64,000 nt of DNA from Ralstonia pickettii (GTDB taxonomy: Bacteria > Pseudomonadota > Gammaproteobacteria > Burkholderiales > Burkholderiaceae). Positions within the stretch are counted from its first letter, which is position 1; every line of letters begins with the position of its first letter. Both the position numbers and the translations under genes were made by a program. Below are positions 9,694 to 18,637 of this stretch, piece by piece. The stretch covers positions 1,674,001 to 1,738,000 of the forward strand of contig NZ_CP104381.1 of NCBI RefSeq assembly GCF_030582395.1, written 5' to 3'. Under the pieces are notes generated by a model, which had not been told where the DNA came from, searched no databases, and saw only the letters and a list, made by a program, of their open reading frames with translations.

Positions 9694-12600
9694 TCAGACC
9701 GCCGGGGCGGCCGCTTGCGCATCGGGCCGCTTGACGCGGAACCACGCCGCATACAACGCCGGCAGGAACAGCAGCGTCAACACCGTGGCGATGATCAGGC
9801 CACCCATGATGGCGGCGGCCATCGGGCCCCAGAACACGCTGCGCGACAGCGGAATCATTGCCAGCACCGCCGCCGCCGCGGTCAGGATGATCGGCCGGAA
9901 ACGACGCACGGCCGCTTCGACGATGGCATTCCACGTCGGCACGCCGGCCGCCACATCCTGCTCGATCTGGTCCACCAGAATGACCGAATTCCGGATGATC
10001 ATCCCGATCAGCGCCGTAATACCGAGTTGCGCAACAAAGCCCATCGGCGCGCGCAGCAGCAGCAACGTGGCTGCCGCGCCAATCAGCCCCAGCGGGCCGG
10101 TCAGGAACACCATCACCGAGCGCGAGAAGCTGTGCAGCTGGAGCATCAGCAGCGTGAAGATGATGAAAATGCACAGCGGCATTTGTGCAGCGATGGACGC
10201 ACCCGCGTTAGCACTTTCCTCTTCTGCGCCGGCAATCTTGATCTGATAGTCCGGCGGCAGGTCCGCGCGAATCTTATCAAGCAACGGATTGATCTGCGCC
10301 GTGACGGTCGGGCCCTGCACGCCGTCCACCACGTCGGATTGCACGGTGATGCCGTAGTCGCGGTTCTCGCGCCAGATCACGCCGGGTTCCCACGCAAAAC
10401 CAACTCGCGCCACCTGCGTCAGCGGCACCGTGCGACCACTGCTGGTCGGGACTTGCACGCGCTGCAGTGCGTCGAGCGTGTTGCGCTCGTCCTCCTGCGG
10501 CCGCATCACGATGTCGAGCAGCTTGTCGCCGTCGCGGTATTGGGCGATGGGCGCGCCGGACATCACCGTCTGCGTGACCTGCGAGATGGAACCGGTCGAC
10601 ACACCCAGCGCACGCGCCTTGTCCTGGTCGATGTCCAGGCGCAGCACCTTGACGTTCTCGTTCCAGTTGTCGTTCACGCCCACGGTGTTCGGATTGGCGC
10701 TCATGATGGCCTTGACCTGATCGGCAATCTTGCGCACCCCGCCAATGTCCGGGCCCATCACGCGGAACTGCACCGGATACGGCACCGGCGGCCCGTTCGG
10801 CAGCAGTTTCACGCGGCCGCGCAGATGCGGGAATTGCGACTTCAGCAGCCCAATGACGTGTTGCCGCACACCCTCGCGCGCCTCCAGCGAAGTGGGCATC
10901 ACGATGGCCTGCGCCACGTTTGTCTGCGGAAGAATCTGGTCCAGCGGCAGGTAGAAGCGTGGCGCACCCGAGCCGATGAACAGCGTCACGCTGTCAACGT
11001 TCTGCTCCTTGCGCATCAGGGCTTCAAAGCGTTTGGCTTCGGTTTCGGTCTGGTTGAAGCTGGAGCCTTCCGGCAACCACAGCTCGACCATCAGTTCCGG
11101 GCGGCTGGAGTCGGGGAAGAACTGCTTCTCGACATACTTGAAGCCGAACACGCCCAGCCCGAAGGCCACCAGCGTGATGACGATCACCGTCTTGCGGTAC
11201 TCCACGCACCAGTTCACCCAGCCGCGAAAGCGGTTGTAGAACGGCGTGTCGAACAGCTCGTGGTGCCCGCCGCCCTCCACATGCGATTTCGTCCGCAGCA
11301 GCAGGAAACCGAGGTACGGCACAAACACCACCGCCGCAAACCACGAAAGCACCAGCGCCAGTGCCGTCACCGCAAAGATGCCGAACGTGTATTCACCCAC
11401 CGTCGAACGCGCCAGCCCCACCGGCAGGAAACCCGTGGCGGTGATGAGCGTGCCGGTCAGCATCGGCATGGCGGTCGACGTGTACGCGAAGGTGGCCGCC
11501 TCCATCTTGGAGAAGCCCTCTTCCAGCTTGCGCACCATCATTTCGACCGCGATGATCGCGTCGTCCACCAGCAGGCCCAGCGCAATGATCAGCGCACCAA
11601 GCGAAATCTTGTGCAGCCCGATGTCGAAGATGTTCATGAACAGGAACGTCACCGCCAGCACCAGCGGGATCGTCAGGCCCACCACCAAGCCCGGCCAAAC
11701 GTCAATGCGCAGCTTCGGCTTGGTATGCAACCCGAGCGAGAGGAAACTCACGCCCAGCACGATCACCACCGCCTCGATCAGCACGTGCACGAACTCGCCC
11801 ACCGAACTCTGCACCGATTTCGGCTGGTTCTGCACCTGCTGCATCTCGATGCCCATCGGCAGCTTTGCGCGGATCTTGTCGACCGTGGCGCGCAAGTCCT
11901 TGCCGAGCTGAATGATGTCACCGCCCTTGGTCATCGAGATACCCAGGCCGATCACCTCCTTGCCGTTGAAGCGCATCTTGGCGTGCGGCGGGTCTACGTA
12001 GCCGTGCTTGACGGTGGCGATGTCTCCGAGGCGGATATTCGTGGTGCCGCCGGGGCCGCGCAGCGTCAAGTTCTCCAGATCGCGGATGTCCGAAAACTGG
12101 CCCGACAGGCGAATCTGCACGTTGTCGGTCGGCGTGACCAGCACACCGCTGGGGCCGATGTTGTTCTGCTGGCTGATCTGCGTGGCGATGCTGTTGATGT
12201 CCAGACCCATCTGCGACAGCTTGGCCTGCTGGAACTCGATGTAGATCTTTTCGTCCTGATCGCCCAGCAGTTCGACCTTGGCGACGTTGGGCACGCGCAG
12301 CAGCTGCTGGCGGATCGCATCGGCGTAGTCGTTGAGCTGGCGATAAGTGAAGCCATCGGCGGACAGCGCATAGATCGAGCCATACACGTCGCCGAAATCA
12401 TCATTGAAGTACGGCCCGCGCACGCCTTGCGGCAACGTAGGCGCGATATCGCCCACTTTCTTGCGCACGGTGTACCAAAGCTGCTGCGTTTCCTTGGCGG
12501 GCGACGTGTCGGCCAGTTGGAAGGTGACGAGCGTTTCGCCCGGCTTGGAGTAGCTGCGGATCTTCCAAGCGTATGGCACCTCCTGCAGCGCCTTCTCGAT

Positions 12601-12813
12601 CTTGTCGGTTACCTGGCGCGACATCTGCTCGGCCGTGGCGCCGGGCCAGAAGGCCTGCACGACCATCGCGCGGAAGGTGAAGGGCGGATCTTCGTCCTGC
12701 CCCAGCTTGGAATACGCAAAGATGCCGCCGAGCAACAGCGCCACCAGCAAGAAGCGCGTGAGCGGCTGATGTTCAAGCGCCCAGCGTGACAGGTTGAAAC
12801 GGGAATGTTCCAT
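9694..12813 (-). CDS. RND efflux pump, inner-membrane permease
   Basis: A 1039-residue resistance-nodulation-division permease that exports hydrophobic or amphiphilic compounds using the proton gradient. The layout is typical: TM1 (about residues 20-36), a large periplasmic porter domain, TM2-6 with the proton-relay Asp pair in GLLVDDAIIAVEMM (D417-D418), a second periplasmic domain and TM7-12. Absence of the metal-type signature and the aspartate pattern favour the multidrug (HAE-type) group. It starts 42 bp after the adaptor gene and is surely cotranscribed with it. No outer-membrane channel gene is next to it. Substrate unknown. Confidence 0.93.
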   Translation of the reverse strand: MEHSRFNLSRWALEHQPLTRFLLVALLLGGIFAYSKLGQDEDPPFTFRAMVVQAFWPGATAEQMSRQVTDKIEKALQEVPYAWKIRSYSKPGETLVTFQLADTSPAKETQQLWYTVRKKVGDIAPTLPQGVRGPYFNDDFGDVYGSIYALSADGFTYRQLNDYADAIRQQLLRVPNVAKVELLGDQDEKIYIEFQQAKLSQMGLDINSIATQISQQNNIGPSGVLVTPTDNVQIRLSGQFSDIRDLENLTLRGPGGTTNIRLGDIATVKHGYVDPPHAKMRFNGKEVIGLGISMTKGGDIIQLGKDLRATVDKIRAKLPMGIEMQQVQNQPKSVQSSVGEFVHVLIEAVVIVLGVSFLSLGLHTKPKLRIDVWPGLVVGLTIPLVLAVTFLFMNIFDIGLHKISLGALIIALGLLVDDAIIAVEMMVRKLEEGFSKMEAATFAYTSTAMPMLTGTLITATGFLPVGLARSTVGEYTFGIFAVTALALVLSWFAAVVFVPYLGFLLLRTKSHVEGGGHHELFDTPFYNRFRGWVNWCVEYRKTVIVITLVAFGLGVFGFKYVEKQFFPDSSRPELMVELWLPEGSSFNQTETEAKRFEALMRKEQNVDSVTLFIGSGAPRFYLPLDQILPQTNVAQAIVMPTSLEAREGVRQHVIGLLKSQFPHLRGRVKLLPNGPPVPYPVQFRVMGPDIGGVRKIADQVKAIMSANPNTVGVNDNWNENVKVLRLDIDQDKARALGVSTGSISQVTQTVMSGAPIAQYRDGDKLLDIVMRPQEDERNTLDALQRVQVPTSSGRTVPLTQVARVGFAWEPGVIWRENRDYGITVQSDVVDGVQGPTVTAQINPLLDKIRADLPPDYQIKIAGAEEESANAGASIAAQMPLCIFIIFTLLMLQLHSFSRSVMVFLTGPLGLIGAAATLLLLRAPMGFVAQLGITALIGMIIRNSVILVDQIEQDVAAGVPTWNAIVEAAVRRFRPIILTAAAAVLAMIPLSRSVFWGPMAAAIMGGLIIATVLTLLFLPALYAAWFRVKRPDAQAAAPAV

Positions 12814-12855
12814 ACGCGCGAAGGTTGGCGTGTTGGGGCGGGAGCCGGATGCGGC

Positions 12856-14064
12856 TTACCGGCGCGGCGTGATGGCGGACTGCGCCGACGGCTGATCGGC
12901 CGGCGCCATCGGCATCACCTTCTGGCCGGCCTTGAGCAGGTGCACGCCGGCGGTCACGATGGTCTGGCCGGGTTGCAGCCCGCTCGTCACCAGCAGCACG
13001 TTGTCGCGTGGCGCGCCCACCGTCACCGGCACGGGCTTCACCGTTTGCGATGCGGCGTCGTACAGCCAGACCACGTTTTTGCCTTGATCCTGGAGCAGCG
13101 CGCTCATCGGCACCCGCACGCCCATGCCGCCGCTATCGCCACCGCCGCCGGGCCGCACAAAGGTGGCCGCTGCGGTCATGCCAAGCTTGAGTTCCGGCGG
13201 TGGATTCGGTACCGAAATCTTGACGGTGTACGTGCGTGTGACCGGGTCGGCTGCCGGCGCAATCTCGCGCACCTTGGCCGGAATGCTGCGCGACTGATCG
13301 GCCCACAGCTTCACGCTCACCTCGGGTGATTTGCGCAGCGTGTCCACCTGATCCTCGGGAATGCCGACCACGACTTCCTTCTCGGCCGTCTGGGCCACAC
13401 GCACGACCGGTTGACCCGCGGACACCACCTGCCCGACTTCGGCGTCGACCCCGGTCACTACGCCATCGGCGTCGGCTTCAAGCGTGGCATAACCGGCTTG
13501 ATTCACCTGGTTGCGGTAGCCGGCGCCGGCTTGCTCGTAGCGGGCTTGCGCGGCGTCATAGTTGGCTTGATGGCGCTGCTGTTCCGCGGCGCTGATGAAG
13601 CCCTTGGCGAACAGTTCGGAGTAGCGCTTCAGATCAGCCGCGGCCAGATCGCGATCGGTCTTGGCCGCCGACAACTGCGCCTGGGCCGATTGCTGGGCAA
13701 GCGCCAGATCGGTCGGGTCCAGCCGTGCAAGCACCTGGCCTTTCTTGACGGTGGCGCCAACGTCCACGAGCCGGGCGACGATCTTGCCCGGTACGCGGAA
13801 GCCCAGGCGCGATTCGATGCGCGGGCGTACGTCGCCGGAGAATTCCGCGGTGCCGGCGCCCTGCTCGCTGGTCACCGTCATGGTCCGCACCGGGCGCACC
13901 TCGGGCGCCTTGGGTGGCTCCTTGCTGCAGCCGGCCAGTAGCGCCGCGCCGGTCAGCAAAGCCGCCGATGCCGCTGTCGGCAATGAACGCCTGCGCGGCC
14001 GAGACCGCGTGTCGGAGAAACCGGTGAAGTCGGAATGCGGGTACGGCAAACGCAACGCTGGCAT
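12856..14064 (-). CDS. RND efflux periplasmic adaptor (membrane fusion lipoprotein)
   Basis: A 402-residue adaptor linking the RND permease to an outer-membrane channel. After an Arg-rich start comes a lipoprotein signal ending LLAGC (Cys about 46). The lipoyl/barrel-sandwich hybrid follows (GFRVPGKIVARLVDVGATVKKG and later VTGVDAEVGQVVSAGQP), flanking a coiled-coil hairpin rich in Ala/Gln (AQQSAQAQLSAAKTDRDLAA), then the beta-barrel domain. The ATG has GAGAG just upstream. Expression is probably controlled by the palindrome immediately 5' (14084-14097). First gene of the pump operon. Confidence 0.93.
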   Translation of the reverse strand: MPALRLPYPHSDFTGFSDTRSRPRRRSLPTAASAALLTGAALLAGCSKEPPKAPEVRPVRTMTVTSEQGAGTAEFSGDVRPRIESRLGFRVPGKIVARLVDVGATVKKGQVLARLDPTDLALAQQSAQAQLSAAKTDRDLAAADLKRYSELFAKGFISAAEQQRHQANYDAAQARYEQAGAGYRNQVNQAGYATLEADADGVVTGVDAEVGQVVSAGQPVVRVAQTAEKEVVVGIPEDQVDTLRKSPEVSVKLWADQSRSIPAKVREIAPAADPVTRTYTVKISVPNPPPELKLGMTAAATFVRPGGGGDSGGMGVRVPMSALLQDQGKNVVWLYDAASQTVKPVPVTVGAPRDNVLLVTSGLQPGQTIVTAGVHLLKAGQKVMPMAPADQPSAQSAITPRR

Positions 14065-14083
14065 GACACGCTCTCAGTAAATA

Positions 14084-14103
14084 ACTGACCGGTCAGTAAT
14101 ATA
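14084..14103 (-). promoter_or_regulatory. TetR/AcrR-type operator overlapping the RND pump promoter
   Basis: ACTGACCGGTCAGT is a perfect 14-bp palindrome at 14084-14097, about 20 bp upstream of the adaptor ATG. On the minus strand TATATT (14098-14103) directly abuts it as a probable -10, so a bound repressor would block initiation. The sequence is the kind recognised by TetR/AcrR-family repressors of RND pumps. No tetR-like gene lies in this window. Confidence 0.7.
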
Positions 14104-14249
14104 CCCACGGCAATGCGCAGGGTCAACGACACGGCCGCGTCTGATTGACTTTTCTCGGCAGGTGCCCAGGCAAGGCTTTACGGCATGCTGCACCGCAACG
14201 CGCTGTAGAATGGCCGCCCTGCTTCAAACCTCACCAGAACGGCCTTCCC

Positions 14250-15083
14250 GTGACCCCCGACGATTACTGCGCCGACAAAGCGGCACCGCCCGGCAGCGAC
14301 GTGTACTACAGCGTATTGTTTCTGGCGCCCGAACGCCGCCGCGCGACCATCGCGCTGGAAGCCGTACGCCGCGAACTGGAAGACGCCGTACGCGACGCGA
14401 GCGATCCGGCGGTCGTTCAATCGAAGCTGCAGTGGTGGCGGCAGGAACTGGCGCGGCTGTTCGAGGGCCGCCCTGAGCACCCCGCGGCGAAGGCATTGCA
14501 GCCGCATCTGGCCCGCTACGATATCGGCGCCGTGCATCTGGGCGAATTATTGGCCGGCGTCGAGGCAGACGCCATGCAGAACCGCTACCTGGACTGGCCC
14601 AACCTGCGCCGTCACGGCGATCAGGTGGCGGGCGTGGCAGGCCGGCTGACGGCTCGCATCGCCGGACAGACGCATGCACGCACGCTGGAGTTCGCGCGGC
14701 TGATGGCGCTAACCGAACAGCTTGTCCATTTCATACGAAACCTGGGCGAAGACGTGCGCCATAACCGCGTCTACATCCCCGTCGACGAACTGCAGCGGTT
14801 CAACGTACCCGCCGCCGATCTGTTCAATCGCCGGTATGCAGAGGGCTTCAAGCCGTTGATGGCATTTCAGGCCGAGCGTGCCCGCGCGACCTACAAGGAA
14901 GCACTTGCCGCGCTGCCGGCAGAAGACCGCCGCGCGCAGCGTTCAGCGCTGATTCGCGGCGTGCTGGCCATGCGGCTGCTCGACGAGGTGGAAGCCGACG
15001 GCTTCCAGGTGCTCACGCAGCGTACGGACCTGACGCCGCTGCGCAAGCTCTGGCTGGCCTGGAAGACACAGATCCGCGCTTGA
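14250..15083 (+). CDS. squalene/phytoene synthase family protein, HpnD-like
   Basis: A 277-residue all-alpha prenyl synthase homologue. HpnD condenses farnesyl diphosphate to presqualene diphosphate for hopanoids. The N-terminus PDDYCADKAAPPGSDVYYSVLFL matches the HpnD start. The first Asp-rich motif appears as DAVRD (residues 45-49). The second, normally D-x-x-x-D, reads N-L-G-E-D (164-168), so one metal-binding Asp is Asn. I chose the GTG at 14250, where similarity begins; 14145 is the longer open start. No other hopanoid or carotenoid gene is nearby, so activity and pathway are uncertain. Its TGA directly abuts the stop of the convergent DUF1501 gene. Confidence 0.75.
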   Translation: MTPDDYCADKAAPPGSDVYYSVLFLAPERRRATIALEAVRRELEDAVRDASDPAVVQSKLQWWRQELARLFEGRPEHPAAKALQPHLARYDIGAVHLGELLAGVEADAMQNRYLDWPNLRRHGDQVAGVAGRLTARIAGQTHARTLEFARLMALTEQLVHFIRNLGEDVRHNRVYIPVDELQRFNVPAADLFNRRYAEGFKPLMAFQAERARATYKEALAALPAEDRRAQRSALIRGVLAMRLLDEVEADGFQVLTQRTDLTPLRKLWLAWKTQIRA

Positions 15084-16268
15084 TCAGGCCTTGATGAGGT
15101 CCAGTGGCGCAAACCGCCCAGCCAACACGGGCTGCGAATCCATCCCCCACCAGCGCTCCAGCACCGTGGCGTAAAGCGAGCGGAAATCGACCGACGGGTC
15201 GAGATTGCCGCCGCCGTCCAGCCGTTCCAGCACCGGGCCCTGCCCGGCCAGCCCACCCTTGACGCGGCCACCGGCCACGAAATGGGCGGCAGCCGTGCCA
15301 TGATCCGTACCGTTGTTCAGGTTTTCGCGGGGGCGGCGGCCAAACTCCGAATACGTGACGATCAGCGTGTCGTTCCAGCGGCCCAACTCCGTCAACGCGC
15401 TCTTGAGTGAAGCGATGCCTTCGCCCAACTGCCGCAACAGGTTCGCCTGCGTGCCTTGCTGATTGGTATGGGTATCAAAGCTGCCGAGCGACAGGCACAC
15501 CACGGCAACGTCCGCACCGCCACGGCCCGGTGCTGCCACCACCTGCATCGCCGCCTTGATCGAGTTACCGAACCCGCCGTCCGGAAAATGCGTCTGGAAC
15601 GCGAACTTGCCGGACTTCGGACGCAGACCGTCGGCGGCTTTGACAATGTCCGACTCGACCTTCAGCACGTGCGCCAGCGTGGCGTTGCCCATGGCATGCG
15701 AAGGCATCGCCAGTTTGGCTTCGTTGAGAAACGCATCGGGATTGGCCAGCGCCACGGCACGTGCGCCGCCGTCGAGCGGGCCAAGATCAGCAGTGCCGAT
15801 GATCACGCCATCGGCGCCGAACGATGGCGGCACGGGCCGCGCGGCAAACGCACGCGTCAACCAGCCCTCGCGCAGGTACTGGTCGGAGCGCGAGGCCGTG
15901 TCCCAGATCTCGATCGAGCGAAAGTGCGAGAGATTCGGCTGCGGATACGACAACCCCTGCACCACCGACAATTCCCCCGCCTGCCACAGCGGCATCATCG
16001 CCTGCAAAGACGGATGCAGCCCGTAGCGGTCATCCAGCTGCAGCACCTGCTCCCGCTTGATGGCGATGCGCGGGCGCAGCGCGTAATACTGCGCGCTTGT
16101 GTACGGCACCACGGTGTTCAGCCCGTCGTTGCCGCCCTTCAGTTCGATGAGGATGAGCAGATTGCCGTAGCCCTTGCGCTTGTCTTGCCCTTGCGCAAAG
16201 ACAATCCCCGGGACCGCGGCACCCATGCCGAGCATGGCGCCTGCCTTCAGAAAATCGCGACGTTCCAT
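15084..16268 (-). CDS. DUF1501 protein, Tat-exported
   Basis: A 394-residue protein with a twin-arginine signal (MERRDFLKAGAMLGMGAAVP, cleavage about residue 26), so it is exported folded. The body matches DUF1501, distantly related to the alkaline phosphatase/sulfatase fold: LILIELKGGNDGLNTVVPY near the start, then SYPQPNLSHFRSIEIWDTA, VVCLSLGSFDTHTNQQGTQA and TYSEFGRRPRENLNNGTDHG. The Asp/His residues in the last two could bind metal, but the substrate is unknown. It lies 25 bp downstream of the DUF1800 gene on the same strand; the two families are commonly paired, so a shared envelope role is likely (inference). Confidence 0.9.
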   Translation of the reverse strand: MERRDFLKAGAMLGMGAAVPGIVFAQGQDKRKGYGNLLILIELKGGNDGLNTVVPYTSAQYYALRPRIAIKREQVLQLDDRYGLHPSLQAMMPLWQAGELSVVQGLSYPQPNLSHFRSIEIWDTASRSDQYLREGWLTRAFAARPVPPSFGADGVIIGTADLGPLDGGARAVALANPDAFLNEAKLAMPSHAMGNATLAHVLKVESDIVKAADGLRPKSGKFAFQTHFPDGGFGNSIKAAMQVVAAPGRGGADVAVVCLSLGSFDTHTNQQGTQANLLRQLGEGIASLKSALTELGRWNDTLIVTYSEFGRRPRENLNNGTDHGTAAAHFVAGGRVKGGLAGQGPVLERLDGGGNLDPSVDFRSLYATVLERWWGMDSQPVLAGRFAPLDLIKA

Positions 16269-16293
16269 GATGTGTGCTCCTGCAGCGATGGCG

Positions 16294-17931
16294 CTACTTC
16301 AATTGGTAAGCCGGGTCCATCATCAGCGTGCGCAGGTACGCCGTACCGGCCAGCTTGACGGGAATCGGCGCGGTCGGCTCGATGGGCAAGACGGCGCGCT
16401 GGATCGAAATGCGTGGGGCCAGTTGCGGCGGATCATCGCCATCCGCGCCAAACTGCGCCAGCCATTTGGCCGAGTTGAACGACACCATCGTCTGCGACTG
16501 CGCCAGCTTGAAGCGGCCCTCCTGGCCCATGCCCTTGAGCGCCTGCCCCAGACCCTGCACGGCGCCGCCCTGCTTCAGGTCTTCGCGCATGGCGGCCATC
16601 ATCATGCCGGGCTTCTGTTGTTGGCTCTGTTGCTGGGCCTGCTGCTGGGCTGCCGGCGCCTTCATTTCCGTCGAGCGGAAGAGTTGGTCGAGGAACTGCT
16701 TGCGTCCCAGCAACGTCGTCGCGTTGATCCACGCATCGCCGCCCGGCCAGCCCTTCACATTGGGCGGGGCCAGCAGGTTCTGCCCAAGCTGCGCCGACTT
16801 GATGGCAAACGGCGTCGGGTCGGTGTACTGCACATTGAACTGCTTGAGCGTGCCGACGATCATTTCCACCGGGGACTTCACGAGCGTTGCGCGCGATTGC
16901 GGCGCCCAGAACGCCGGGGTGAGGAAGAGCTCGCGCAACGCCACCTTGATGTCGTAGCCGCTTGCCCGGAACGCATCGGCCACGCGCTGCGCCTGTGCCG
17001 CATCTACGTCAGGCGAAGTGAACTCGCGCCAAAGCTTGGTAACGATGAAGTTGGCCGTCTCGGGGCGAGACAGCAGGATGTCAAGCATCTGGTCGCCGTC
17101 GTAATCGCCGCTCTGGCCAAACACCGTCTTCACGCCCGTGTCGTGAATCTGCGGACGCCAGATGTAGGTGAAATCGTGTTCGCGGTCGATGCTCCAGCCT
17201 GTGTAGGTGCGCGCGGCTTCCTTGATGTCCTGTTCGGTGTAATGGCCTTCACCCAGCGTGAACAGCTCCATCACCTCGCGCGCGAAGTTCTCGTTCGGCT
17301 TGCCCTTGCGGCTCTCGGCGCCGTCCAGGTAAATCAGCATCGCCGGGTCCTTGCCGATCGCGTGCAGCATCGTGCCGAAGTTGCCCACCGCGTTCTGGCG
17401 CAGCAGCACGTTTTGCCGATACATCAATTGCGCGAACGGCACCTTCTGCGAACTGGAAACGAAATGGTTGTGCCAGAACAGCGTCATGCGCTCTGTCAGC
17501 GGCGACGGCGTCTTGATCATCTCGCCCATCCACCAGGCCCGCAATTCCAGCTCGTGCGCAGCATTTTTCTGGCGCGCCGCCTTGCGGGCATCCTCGTCGG
17601 GCAGCTTGTTGTAGGGGACGATCGGCTCGTTCACCCACGCCGGGGGCGGTTGCGTGGCAACGGTGCCCGTCTGGGCGAGCACCCGGTCGACGGCTTCGCG
17701 GTGCGTGAGTCCGGCGTAGGCGTCGAGTTCGCTTTCGGATGGAGCAAAGCCGACGCGGGTGAGGAAATAGCGCGCATCGTCGCGGTCGAGGCGTTGCTCG
17801 TCGGCGGCCGGCGCCTTGGCTTGCGCAGTGTGTCGATGCGGCTTGGTCTGCGTTGCCGCGTAGGCGGTCTGCAGTGAAAGCGCGCCGGCGGCGGCCAGCG
17901 CCAAGAAGATCGTGGTGCTATGGATTCGCAT
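16294..17931 (-). CDS. DUF1800 exported protein
   Basis: A 545-residue DUF1800 protein with an N-terminal signal peptide (about residues 1-25, cleaved near AYA). Typical segments are RYFLTRVGFAPSESELDAYAG near the start, the central RMTLFWHNHFVSSSQKV and LFTLGEGHYTEQDIKEAARTYTGW, and later PPNVKGWPGGDAWINATTLL. A low-complexity insert rich in Gln (AAQQQAQQQSQQQ) and Met/Gly lies about 150 residues from the C-terminus. The biochemical function is not established. It is the first gene of a pair with the DUF1501 gene. Confidence 0.9.
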   Translation of the reverse strand: MRIHSTTIFLALAAAGALSLQTAYAATQTKPHRHTAQAKAPAADEQRLDRDDARYFLTRVGFAPSESELDAYAGLTHREAVDRVLAQTGTVATQPPPAWVNEPIVPYNKLPDEDARKAARQKNAAHELELRAWWMGEMIKTPSPLTERMTLFWHNHFVSSSQKVPFAQLMYRQNVLLRQNAVGNFGTMLHAIGKDPAMLIYLDGAESRKGKPNENFAREVMELFTLGEGHYTEQDIKEAARTYTGWSIDREHDFTYIWRPQIHDTGVKTVFGQSGDYDGDQMLDILLSRPETANFIVTKLWREFTSPDVDAAQAQRVADAFRASGYDIKVALRELFLTPAFWAPQSRATLVKSPVEMIVGTLKQFNVQYTDPTPFAIKSAQLGQNLLAPPNVKGWPGGDAWINATTLLGRKQFLDQLFRSTEMKAPAAQQQAQQQSQQQKPGMMMAAMREDLKQGGAVQGLGQALKGMGQEGRFKLAQSQTMVSFNSAKWLAQFGADGDDPPQLAPRISIQRAVLPIEPTAPIPVKLAGTAYLRTLMMDPAYQLK

Positions 17932-18000
17932 GTCGGTCCCCCGAAACGATCCTACTGCTTTACCGGGGCAGCGACTCGTGCGCCGTTCCTCGGCCCCTAC

Positions 18001-18345
18001 CTAGCCGCCACGATGGTAGATATCCCGCGTGACGTCATAGATGTTCTGACGCAATTGCTTGCGTTCCTCGGGAGACAGCTTGCGTTGCGCAGACCCTCGA
18101 TCGGCATTCTCTCCACGACGGTTTTCCATCGCGGCGGCACGGCGACTGTGTTCTTCGCCGCCATGGCCGCGCGCCGGACCCTGCCCGCCCCTTTTTTCCT
18201 GCGCTCCGGCCTGCATCGTATGACCGCCGCCGAAAAAACCGCCGAATCCGCCAAAGCCACCGCGTTCACTGCGCGCGTGCGCCTGCGAGCCGGCCGCACA
18301 GAGGGCAAGAACACAGGTCAACAGCGCCGCGCGCCGCCGAAACAT
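18001..18345 (-). CDS. small exported Gly/Arg-rich protein, unknown
   Basis: About 114 residues with a signal peptide (MFRRRAALLTCVLALCAAGS, cleavage near AHA), then a glycine/phenylalanine stretch (GGFGGFGGFFGGG), a hydrophilic middle, and a C-terminal helix KLSPEERKQLRQNIYDVTRD. The last motif recurs in small beta-proteobacterial exported proteins of unknown function. The frame is open far upstream to 18639. I chose the start at the signal peptide, but in-frame ATGs near 18417 are possible. It follows the same strand as the DUF1800/DUF1501 pair, about 70 bp upstream of it. Confidence 0.6.
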   Translation of the reverse strand: MFRRRAALLTCVLALCAAGSQAHARSERGGFGGFGGFFGGGHTMQAGAQEKRGGQGPARGHGGEEHSRRAAAMENRRGENADRGSAQRKLSPEERKQLRQNIYDVTRDIYHRGG

Positions 18346-18637
18346 CACCGAGCGATTCGAAAAAGGGAGTTGAGAAGCCACGTCTTTGTTGCTGGAAACC
18401 GATGCGCCATGCATCATTGCGCGACAATCGATAACAGGCAACCGCATTGCACGCCAGTCCCCTCCACGGGGGGCAACAGACCCCAAACCGTTGCGAGGAA
18501 CTGCCAAGGCAGTGTAGCTGCGCGTCCTACAGACTGTTCGCGTGACTCGGTAAATAATGTAACCGTCTGTTTCAATTGGGCTATTACCGCCTCCTGTTGT
18601 CGATTGGGCCCATGTTTTTGTCGTTACCATTAGCGCC

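Noticed and set aside
9715..12789. 1024-residue open frame antisense to the RND permease
   Set aside because: Mirror of a conserved RND gene; composition is a codon-bias artefact and no domain is visible.
16174..17877. 567-residue open frame antisense to the DUF1800 gene
   Set aside because: Lies opposite a family member with clear motifs and export signal; no domain of its own.
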